Source: Candidatus Doudnabacteria bacterium (lineage in GTDB: Bacteria > Patescibacteriota > Doudnabacteria > UBA920). Taken from it: a DNA stretch of 14,778 nucleotides. Position numbers and translations under genes: made by a program. The notes beneath the pieces were generated by a model. That model did not search any database. It worked only from the letters and a program-made list of their open reading frames with translations, and was not told the DNA's origin. The DNA is taken from assembly GCA_903913365.1 (NCBI GenBank), contig CAIWKW010000029.1:1-14778 (forward strand), given 5' to 3'. Of the stretch, positions 6,792-12,423 are shown one piece after another (position 1 is the stretch's first letter; each line of letters opens with the position of its first letter).

Positions 6792-6820
6792 ATTATACCA
6801 TGCCTATAATTTTTTGTCAA
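6792..6820 (-). promoter_or_regulatory. Perfect sigma70-type promoter of RNase J
   Basis: On the minus strand TTGACA (6815-6820), a 17-nt spacer and TATAAT (6792-6797): both boxes match consensus exactly. The start should be near 6785. The next gene downstream is RNase J. Confidence 0.8.
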
Positions 6821-6940
6821 AAAAATACTGATTTCTCAGGTAGTGAGCCACTCAAACTTTCAGCTCTTGGGCACACTGCACTTACCACTCGATTGATAAC
6901 GTTGTTAGCCCTACACTACTCGCTGTGCTCGAGTATAGAG

Positions 6941-7007
6941 CATATACCATTCACTTTGCTATGTAATATGGCTGCGCCATATACCTGAACGAAGTGAATG
7001 GTATATG
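6941..7007. repeat. Cruciform-type inverted repeat abutting the tRNA 3' end
   Basis: A perfect 16-bp inverted repeat (6941-6956 with 6992-7007) encloses a second palindrome ATATGGC-TGC-GCCATAT (6967-6983). The right arm runs into the tRNA CCA end (7006-7008). On the tRNA transcript it would form a hairpin just after CCA. It is not followed by a U-tract, so it is more likely a palindromic repeat than a terminator. The adjacent stretch 6841-6940 holds only a weak ACTCG/CGAGT pairing and no gene. Confidence 0.65.
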
Positions 7008-7092
7008 GTGCCGCGGGAGGGACTTGAACCCTCACGACCTTGCGGTCATACGCACCTGAAGCGTACGTGTATGCCAATTCCACCACCGCGGC
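7006..7092 (-). tRNA. tRNA-Leu(CAG)
   Basis: An 87-nt class II tRNA. The acceptor stem GCCGCGG pairs with CCGCGGC, followed by discriminator A and an encoded CCA. The D-arm contains GGTGGAATTGGCA. The anticodon stem TACGC/GCGTA encloses the loop TTCAGGT with anticodon CAG. The long variable arm (around GACCGCAAGGTC) is typical of leucine tRNA, and the T-arm GAGGG-TTCAAGT-CCCTC is intact. A TATACT box lies about 10 nt upstream with only a weak -35 region. Confidence 0.95.
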
Positions 7093-7114
7093 GTAAAGAT
7101 AGTATAGAGTAAAA

Positions 7115-7191
7115 AGTGACAAGTTGAAAGTTGAAAGTGACAAGTCGGCCAGTATGCAGTACTTGTAACTTTACACTTGTAACTTGTCACT
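7115..7191. repeat. Palindromic repeat built from GTGACAAGT/ACTTGTAAC words
   Basis: The ends AGTGACAAGTT (7115-7125) and AACTTGTCACT (7181-7191) are perfect 11-bp inverted repeats. Inside are further copies of GTGACAAGT and ACTTGTAAC. It fills the gap between the tRNA promoter and the stop codon of the substrate-binding protein. The same words occur inside uvrC at 9911-9945, so this is a dispersed repeat family. Confidence 0.7.
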
Positions 7192-7194
7192 GCA

Positions 7195-8949
7195 TTATTT
7201 CCAAACCCTTTTTTCCGAAGCGTACCAATCACTAATATTGTCAAACCGAAGGCTCGGGTCGTAGAGATATTTTAAATTAACATTTTTTACTTCGTTGTCC
7301 AAAGTATAAATATATTCTGTCTGATCCAAAAAAATAATAGGAACCTTTTGCATTATGAGCGAATTAAACTGTTCGTAGTCGGCTTCTCTAATTTGTTTGT
7401 CGGTGGTGCTTCTGGCGTCGGTAATCAGTTTGTCCGCGGTTGGATCAACAAATCCCGTTAAATTAAAGCCCGGATCCTTAACCTGGCTGCTGTGCCAAAA
7501 GAGAAAAGGATCGGGGTCGGCGCCAAATTTTTGCGGAAACAAAAGCACGTCAAAAGTGCGGGGTTTTATTAAAGTATCGGTTAAGAGTTTGCTTTGGAGC
7601 ACTGTGACAGTAACTTTTACATTTAATTCTTGCCATTCGTCCGCCAGCATTTCCGCGGCTTTCGTGTTAATTACCGAATCGTTGGTGGCAATATTAATTT
7701 GGAAGAGGTCTCCTTTTTTATTTGTTCTTAGACCGGTTTTGCCGCTAACTGTCCAGCCTGCGGTATCCAATAAACTTTTGGCTTTATTTAAATCAACAAC
7801 AGAAGGAACAGGAATTGGATTTTTGGATTTGTTAAAAACAAGGGGTGAAACCGGCATAAGCGCTTGACCGTTGAATATTTGGTCGATAATTTTTAGTTTG
7901 TCGGTGGCCAGTGACAAAGCTGCGCGAACATTTAAATCGGAAAGGATTTTGTTGTTTAAATTGAAAAATATAACCTGATATTGGGGCAGGGGAATATTTA
8001 GGGTTTGAGCCCCGGTTTGGTTTTTTTCCAAAACCAAACCGCTGCTTAATGGCACAAAACCGAAACCTTTTATTTCTCTGCTGTGGAAAGCGTTTAAAAC
8101 ATCTTCTTCGGTATCGTAAAACTTAAAAACTATTTGATCTATTTTGGCAGAACCTTGGTAATAATCATCAAAAGAATTTAAGGTAATTTGTTCAATTTTG
8201 CCGCTGGGCAGTTTTTTAATTTCTTTAATGGCATATGGGCCGCTTCCAATGGCTTCCAGATTGAATTTGGAAAGCAGAAAATTTTGTGTGTCCACGTTGC
8301 CCCAAATGGCTTTGGGCAGGATTGGCAGGGTCAGGTTTTGCAAAAAAGGTCCGGAAACATTGTTGGTGCTAAATTTAACGCTGTAATCGGAAAGTTTGGT
8401 AACGGTGGTAGCTTGCCAAAGCGGGCGTACCGGGCTTTTAAAACTTTGATCTTGCAGGGTTTGAATGGTGAAAATTACGTCATCAGCGTTAACCTGTTTG
8501 CCGTTGTGCCATTTGGCGTTGCGCTTTAAATTAACAATATACTGTTTTTGATCGGCAGATATTTTAGGCATGCTGTCCGCCAAATCGGGAATAATTTGTC
8601 CATTTTGGTCGTATTTATAAAGGCCGGAAAAAATTAAATTGGTTAGAGTTAAGTCCGGTTCGCTTGTGGCCAGCAGCGGATTAATGTAAGTTGGCTGGCC
8701 GAGCAGCCCTTCGATATAATTTCCTCCGGAGGAGGGAGCGATTTTGGTATGTCTGTAATAGAAATTTCTGGCGGAGACAAAAAAACTCAAAGCTGCCAGC
8801 ACAAGCAGTATGGCTAAGGCGATTTTTTCTTTTTTCCCCATTAATGAAAAAACTTTCCCCAAACGGGAAAGGCTTAAGTTTTTTAGCTCCCTAAAGCCTT
8901 GTTTTGCGCTTTTAATGTAGGAGGTTAAATTTTCAGTAAAACCGTTCAT
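7195..8949 (-). CDS. Membrane-anchored ABC-type peptide substrate-binding protein (SBP_bac_5/OppA family)
   Basis: Likely an extracytoplasmic solute-binding protein of the oligopeptide/nickel class. Residues 1-42 are cytoplasmic and basic, residues 43-60 form one membrane helix (IALAILLVLAALSFFVSA), and residue 75 onward is the binding domain. Family features are the start GLLGQPTYINPLLATSEPD, the segment LADSMPKISADQKQYIV, and NAKWHNGKQVNADDVIFTIQTL. At 584 aa it looks complete. There is no lipobox cysteine, so it is anchored by the helix rather than by lipid. No permease or ATPase genes are nearby, so it may serve a transporter encoded elsewhere or act without one. The ATG at 8949 is the first base of a palindromic repeat; secG lies just upstream in the same direction. 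Confidence 0.88.
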   Translation of the reverse strand: MNGFTENLTSYIKSAKQGFRELKNLSLSRLGKVFSLMGKKEKIALAILLVLAALSFFVSARNFYYRHTKIAPSSGGNYIEGLLGQPTYINPLLATSEPDLTLTNLIFSGLYKYDQNGQIIPDLADSMPKISADQKQYIVNLKRNAKWHNGKQVNADDVIFTIQTLQDQSFKSPVRPLWQATTVTKLSDYSVKFSTNNVSGPFLQNLTLPILPKAIWGNVDTQNFLLSKFNLEAIGSGPYAIKEIKKLPSGKIEQITLNSFDDYYQGSAKIDQIVFKFYDTEEDVLNAFHSREIKGFGFVPLSSGLVLEKNQTGAQTLNIPLPQYQVIFFNLNNKILSDLNVRAALSLATDKLKIIDQIFNGQALMPVSPLVFNKSKNPIPVPSVVDLNKAKSLLDTAGWTVSGKTGLRTNKKGDLFQINIATNDSVINTKAAEMLADEWQELNVKVTVTVLQSKLLTDTLIKPRTFDVLLFPQKFGADPDPFLFWHSSQVKDPGFNLTGFVDPTADKLITDARSTTDKQIREADYEQFNSLIMQKVPIIFLDQTEYIYTLDNEVKNVNLKYLYDPSLRFDNISDWYASEKRVWK

Positions 8950-9031
8950 AGATCACAGATTCACGAATTCTCGCGGATGGCGCAGATTGCGATTTGCAAA
9001 ATCTGTGCTACCTGCGTTTATCCGTGATCTA
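8949..9031. repeat. 83-bp palindromic element between secG and the binding-protein gene
   Basis: The ends TAGATCAC (8949-8956) and GTGATCTA (9024-9031) are inverted repeats, 11 of 12 bp if extended. An inner pair GCGCAGATT/AATCTGTGC surrounds GCGATTTGCAA. The element fills the gap exactly: its right end supplies the secG TAG stop and its left end meets the downstream ATG. It resembles MITE-like dispersed palindromes; no target duplication is visible. Confidence 0.7.
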
Positions 9032-9253
9032 TTTACTAAACAAAAAACCTATGTTAATTGCTAAAAACAAGACTCCTAAAACTATGGTTGCGTAGAAAAG
9101 CCATTTTTCAAAACCTCTGCGGGTTTGAACAATGTTGCCGCTGCCGCCAAAAACGTTGGACAGACCGGAAGATTTGTTTTGCAGGGCAATGACAATAATC
9201 AGCAAAACCATAACTAAAACGTTGAGAAATTTGAAAATTGGGCTGGAAAACAT
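9029..9253 (-). CDS. secG: Preprotein translocase subunit SecG
   Basis: A small subunit of the SecYEG channel in the cytoplasmic membrane that aids SecA-driven export. The protein is 74 aa with two membrane helices (about 6-25 and 51-71) joined by the conserved loop SSGLSNVFGGSG (28-39). I chose the ATG at 9253 because a consensus promoter lies just upstream with a start near 9286; a longer in-frame reading from 9322 would begin in the -35 box and lacks family support. There is no obvious Shine-Dalgarno. The stop codon coincides with the end of the palindromic element at 8949-9031. The substrate-binding protein gene follows on the same strand and may be co-transcribed. Confidence 0.9.
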   Translation of the reverse strand: MFSSPIFKFLNVLVMVLLIIVIALQNKSSGLSNVFGGSGNIVQTRRGFEKWLFYATIVLGVLFLAINIGFLFSK

Positions 9254-9292
9254 AAGAATTTGTGAATTAGTGATTTCTAAATTTGCTCGCTC

Positions 9293-9322
9293 ATTATAAT
9301 GGAAAAAGGCAGGTGGTGTCAA
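9293..9322 (-). promoter_or_regulatory. Consensus promoter of secG
   Basis: On the minus strand TTGACA (9317-9322), an 18-nt spacer and TATAAT (9293-9298), giving a leader of about 33 nt. It rules out the longer reading of secG that starts within this promoter. Confidence 0.75.
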
Positions 9323-9475
9323 TGCGGGTAAAATTATTCTAATTGTTCTAATTAACCTAATTGGTCTAAATAATTTCTAATGGCTAATTTTAAAAAATGA
9401 AAGGTATCTAAAATTAGGCAATTAAGACATTGGATATTATTTATAATAATTTAAATAATTAGGTCAATTAGATAT
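9323..9475. other. AT-rich intergenic stretch with repeated CTAATT words
   Basis: No gene is seen between uvrC and the secG promoter. Words such as CTAATTG, ACCTAATT and AATTAGG recur on both strands, so the two halves are loosely inverted (around 9335-9372 and 9455-9473). No GC-rich terminator for uvrC is visible; the AT-rich inverted words may be all there is. Confidence 0.4.
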
Positions 9476-11374
9476 TTACAAACTTTTAATTATTTTTTTT
9501 GCCAATTTATCTCCGACAATTTCGGCCAATTGTTCAAATGTAGCTTTTTTAATTTCCGCCACAGTGCCAAATTTTGTTTTAAGAAGTTTTTTTGTCTTTG
9601 GGCCTATGCCGGAAATATCGTCCAAGGCGCTTTTAGTTGCCTGCTTGCTTCTAAGCTGCCGGTGGAAAGTTATGCCAAAGCGATGCGCTTCGTCGCGAAG
9701 CCTTTGGAGTAGCTGAAGCGAGGGATTATCCTGGGACAGCAAAATTGGTTCCGTTTTTCCGGGAACAAAAATTTCTTCTATTCTTTTGGCCAACCCAATT
9801 ACCGGAATTTTGAATTTTGAATTATGAATTATGGAAGAAGCAACGCCAAGCTGCCCCTTTCCGCCATCGATGACTATTAGGTCAGGAAGCGGCCATTCTT
9901 TGTGTTCCCCACTTGTCACTTGTAACTTGTCACTTGTAACTTGTTTTTTGCTGCTTCTGGCCAGCCGACGGCCAAGCATTTCCTTCATCATGCCAAAATC
10001 GTCCGGTGTGTTTTTACCAACAATTTTAAATTTTCGGTATTGGGATTTGGCCGGCAGGCCTTTAACAAAAACCACCATGCTGCCAACGGGATTGGTGCCT
10101 TGGGTGTTGCTGATATCGTAGCACTCTATTCTTTCCGGCCTTTGGGGCAAATTAAGAATGTCCTTTAAGCCGTCGAGCGCGGTATTAATTTTGTCTAAAT
10201 TTCCGGCCTTGTCAGAAAGCCATTTTTTTAAATATTCCTCGGCATTTGCCCTCCCCAGCCGGATAAGGTTCTTTATTTTGCCTTTTTGCGGCAGAATTAT
10301 TTTTATGGATTTATGGAAGCGTTTCAAAACCAGCTGTTTTATGGCGGACTCATTTTCAATTTTTGATGGTATATAAATGTCTCCCGGGACGCTTGCCGCT
10401 TCCAAATAGTAGTTTTCCAGAAAAGTTTCCAGAATTTTGGTTTGGTCCAGATCTTTTACCGCGGTTTCGTAAACAAAATTTTCTTTATCAAAGAGTTTGC
10501 CCCCGCGCACCTTAAACAAATTAACGCAGGCATAGCCCTGGTCGGTAAATAGGGAAGCAATATCCCAATCAACTTTTCTGGGCAGTATTACCACCTGTTT
10601 TTCTTCCAGCAAAGTTAGCGCTCTTAACTGGTCCCTGAGCCTGGCAGCGGTTTCAAATTTTTTATGCTTGGCGGCAATGCTCATTTCGGCTTTTATGTCT
10701 TTGGAAATTGTGCCGATATGGCCGTTTAAAAAGTCGGTAATTTTATTTAACTGGAGTTTATACTCCCCCAAAGTGATTTTGCCAATGCAAACCCCGGGGC
10801 AGCGGTGCAAATAATAATAAAAGCACGGCCTGCTGCCAACCTTGGCGGCACTGCAGTAGGGAAAAATTTTTCTGACCAAATTCAAAGTATTGCGGATTTT
10901 ATAGGCCGCGGTGTAGGGACCGAAATAGGTGGTAGGAGGTAGCTTGTAGTTGGTAGGGGCGGCAGTATTGCTATTGATTTTAGATATTAGTTTCGTACTT
11001 GTATCTTCAATTTTTCTTGCGTAGCCGATTTGGGGGATTTGTGTAGAGTAATCAATTTTTATGAACGCGTAGTTTTTATCGTCGCGCAACATTATGTTGT
11101 ACTTGGGGCGGTAAGTTTTTATTAAGGTACTTTCCAAATACAAACTTTCCAGCTCGTTGTTAACTACCGTGTAATCAAAGTCCGCAGCTTCCTCCATTAA
11201 ATAGGGAATTTGCGGGCGCTCGTCGCTTCCTTGAAAATACTGGCCGACTCTGGAGCGCAAATTCTTTGCCTTGCCAATATAAATAATCCCCCCGTCTTTG
11301 TTTAAGAATTTATAAACGCCGGGTTTTTTGGGGAGGTTGGATATTTTAGATTTTAGAATTGAGCTTGAAATCAT
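9476..11374 (-). CDS. uvrC: Excinuclease ABC subunit C
   Basis: The nuclease of nucleotide excision repair, making the 3' and 5' incisions after UvrA/UvrB load on damaged DNA. Domains in order: GIY-YIG nuclease (about 15-95, with GVYKFLN and GIIYIGKAKNLRSRV), a Cys-containing linker (174-196), the UVR helix pair (about 228-262, FETAARLRDQL), the RNase H-like nuclease (from ECYDISNTQGTNPVGSMVVF at 417, with DLIVIDGGKGQLG), and tandem HhH motifs (585-632, ISGIGPKTKKLL). At 632 aa it is intact. Two or three stretches look repeat-derived: residues 126-147, residues 476-490 (KKQVTSDKLQVTSGE, from tandem repeat DNA) and perhaps IIHNSKFKI (515-523). The ATG at 11374 follows a TATAAT by 7 nt, suggesting leaderless expression. 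uvrA lies about 3 kb away beyond the DGR. Confidence 0.96.
   Translation of the reverse strand: MISSSILKSKISNLPKKPGVYKFLNKDGGIIYIGKAKNLRSRVGQYFQGSDERPQIPYLMEEAADFDYTVVNNELESLYLESTLIKTYRPKYNIMLRDDKNYAFIKIDYSTQIPQIGYARKIEDTSTKLISKINSNTAAPTNYKLPPTTYFGPYTAAYKIRNTLNLVRKIFPYCSAAKVGSRPCFYYYLHRCPGVCIGKITLGEYKLQLNKITDFLNGHIGTISKDIKAEMSIAAKHKKFETAARLRDQLRALTLLEEKQVVILPRKVDWDIASLFTDQGYACVNLFKVRGGKLFDKENFVYETAVKDLDQTKILETFLENYYLEAASVPGDIYIPSKIENESAIKQLVLKRFHKSIKIILPQKGKIKNLIRLGRANAEEYLKKWLSDKAGNLDKINTALDGLKDILNLPQRPERIECYDISNTQGTNPVGSMVVFVKGLPAKSQYRKFKIVGKNTPDDFGMMKEMLGRRLARSSKKQVTSDKLQVTSGEHKEWPLPDLIVIDGGKGQLGVASSIIHNSKFKIPVIGLAKRIEEIFVPGKTEPILLSQDNPSLQLLQRLRDEAHRFGITFHRQLRSKQATKSALDDISGIGPKTKKLLKTKFGTVAEIKKATFEQLAEIVGDKLAKKIIKSL
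9911..9945. repeat. 14-bp tandem repeat inside uvrC
   Basis: ACTTGTCACTTGTA occurs twice in tandem (9911-9924, 9925-9938) followed by a partial ACTTGTT. It encodes UvrC residues around KKQVTSDKLQVTSG without breaking the frame. The words match those of the intergenic palindrome at 7115-7191. Confidence 0.8.
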
Positions 11375-11381
11375 TAGTTAA

Positions 11382-11410
11382 ATTATAGCTGTTCGTCTGT
11401 TACCAGGCAA
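11382..11410 (-). promoter_or_regulatory. Promoter of uvrC
   Basis: On the minus strand TTGCCT (11405-11410), a 17-nt spacer and TATAAT (11382-11387). The -10 box ends 7 nt before the ATG, so the transcript should start at or beside the start codon. Confidence 0.6.
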
Positions 11411-11454
11411 TTTTTGGATTTATACTAAAACATTGAATAAAATGCAATTAAAAT

Positions 11455-11497
11455 GGTAAACTATCCGAGGAACGGTTAGTTTCTTGGATAGTTTACC
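11455..11497. repeat. Long perfect-arm hairpin at the left edge of the DGR
   Basis: GGTAAACTATCC (11455-11466) and GGATAGTTTACC (11486-11497) are perfect 12-bp inverted repeats, and pairing continues inwards with G-U pairs to a 5-nt loop GGTTA (11474-11478). It lies between the divergent uvrC and DGR target promoters. No U-tract follows on the plus strand. It could be an operator, a cruciform or the remnant end of a mobile cassette. Confidence 0.6.
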
Positions 11498-11528
11498 CCT
11501 GTATTTATTGGGTTTTTATACGTTTGGC

Positions 11529-11557
11529 TTGACAGGAGTAAGAAAATCAGGTATAAT
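11529..11557 (+). promoter_or_regulatory. Perfect consensus promoter of the DGR target gene
   Basis: TTGACA (11529-11534), a 17-nt spacer and TATAAT (11552-11557): both boxes match consensus exactly. The predicted start near 11564 gives a leader of about 136 nt. Strong constitutive transcription of the target is expected. Confidence 0.85.
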
Positions 11558-11608
11558 TATAAGTTAATTTTGAGATTGGAAATTTGGCTATTAAAGTTTA
11601 TTTAATGG

Positions 11609-11691
11609 TTGAGTTGCCTGTCCCAAACTGTTTGGGCATGGTGAACCGTGGCATTTTCACGGATGGAATAAACGTTCACAACTCAAAGGAG
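11609..11691 (+). promoter_or_regulatory. Folded 5' leader with Shine-Dalgarno, upstream of the variable protein
   Basis: The outer stem TTGAGTTG (11609-11616) with CAACTCAA (11679-11686) closes a multibranch fold. Inside are CCCAAA/TTTGGG (11622-11627 with 11631-11636), TGAA/TTCA (11642-11645 with 11675-11678) and CCGTG/CACGG (11646-11650 with 11658-11662). The outer stem's last bases run into AAAGGAG (11685-11691), which lies 8 nt before the ATG, so folding could affect ribosome access. I do not recognise a known riboswitch class. Confidence 0.55.
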
Positions 11692-11699
11692 AAATCATC

Positions 11700-12299
11700 A
11701 TGACCAAGGTCGCAGATGATGTGTTAGGAAAAGTCGCTCGCCAACAGGCGGACGTTTTCGCGCGGGTTTGCAATGGCGGTCTGACGCCGGATCGATTCTT
11801 CCGCGTCATTCGGCAGTTGCTCAATATCTTTCTGGTGGCGATTGTTCATCGCAACTGGAAGAAGGCCGTGGAAGCGGGGAAATACGACAGTCAGTTTAAC
11901 TATATCAACCCCGAGTTCATCGAAGCTGATCTGCCGCCGCTGGATGAGGCTGAAGTTGGTTGCGAAGTCAGCTTGCGCCAAAAGGACGATGACGAGGACA
12001 GATCAACCCAGGCCTGGCGGGACGGTTTGGACAACGATCAGGACAGTAAAGATCGGTTCGCGCATCCGCTGAAAGTCCTGGCCATCGGTTACGATGAGGC
12101 CACCAAGGACGAACAGCGAAACGATCCGATTTTTACCACCTGGATTTCGCCCCGCACCGGCCTGCTCTGGTGTCTGATTCTCAGCGGAGACTCCGGCCTC
12201 CGCAACCTCAGTGTCCGCCGCGGCCGCCCCGACGGCTACTGGAATGCCTTCTGCCGTGCCGCCGTTGTCGCAAAGGTTCTTAAGCCCTCTGGCAATTAG
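11700..12299 (+). CDS. DGR variable protein (target of diversification), 199 aa
   Basis: The target of the retroelement. The strong AAAGGAG 8 nt upstream fixes the ATG at 11700. Residues 1-55 look helical (RQQADVFARVCNGGLTPDRF, then a hydrophobic LLNIFLVAIVH stretch too short and interrupted for a clear membrane anchor). Residues 92-120 are very acidic and polar (RQKDDDEDRSTQ). The C-terminal part, residues 154-192, is the variable region. Compared with the template it has changed at residues 158, 162, 166, 167, 171, 173, 175, 176, 179, 180, 184 and 185, all Asn, Asp or Tyr codons in the template. The invariant frame (GLLW, RNL, PD, WN, RAAVV) resembles the C-type-lectin-like fold of known DGR targets, but this is inference. 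No signal peptide is visible. It is distinctly more GC-rich than the neighbouring genes. Confidence 0.9.
   Translation: MTKVADDVLGKVARQQADVFARVCNGGLTPDRFFRVIRQLLNIFLVAIVHRNWKKAVEAGKYDSQFNYINPEFIEADLPPLDEAEVGCEVSLRQKDDDEDRSTQAWRDGLDNDQDSKDRFAHPLKVLAIGYDEATKDEQRNDPIFTTWISPRTGLLWCLILSGDSGLRNLSVRRGRPDGYWNAFCRAAVVAKVLKPSGN
12158..12272 (+). repeat. DGR variable repeat (VR)
   Basis: 115 nt aligning without gaps to the template at 12648-12762 (offset 490). There are 17 mismatches, all at template adenines (10 A-to-G, 4 A-to-T, 3 A-to-C). The last 19 nt (12254-12272) are identical and have no template adenine except the final base, matching the place where the initiation-of-mutagenic-homing site is expected. 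Similarity stops sharply at both ends. Confidence 0.97.
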
Positions 12300-12345
12300 C
12301 ACTTGGGTTTGCCCTTGTGTCTCTTGGCCCTTGGGTTCGCTCGCG

Positions 12346-12397
12346 CCGGTGTTTTTCCACAGTTTCAAACTGTGGGAAGCACCGGTGTTTTCTTTTT
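12346..12397 (+). terminator. Terminator hairpin after the variable protein
   Basis: A near-continuous stem: CCGGTG (12346-12351) with CACCGG (12380-12385) outside and CCACAGTTT (12357-12365) with AAACTGTGG (12367-12375) inside, joined through G-U pairs and a one-base bulge, then TGTTTTCTTTTT. It lies 74 nt after VR. Hairpins downstream of VR help target recognition in the BPP-1 DGR, so it could also serve homing. Confidence 0.75.
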
Positions 12398-12423
12398 GCT
12401 CAAAATTTTGTTAGACTACTTTT

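Noticed and set aside
7397..7867. 156-aa plus-strand frame opposite the binding-protein gene
   Set aside because: Antisense shadow with no ribosome site or recognisable domain.
9254..9322. N-terminal extension of secG by 23 residues
   Set aside because: The extended start falls in the -35 box of the secG promoter and the added residues do not resemble SecG.
12003..12368. 121-aa minus-strand frame opposite the variable protein
   Set aside because: It is an antisense shadow of a GC-rich gene; the plus strand has the promoter, Shine-Dalgarno and the DGR signature.
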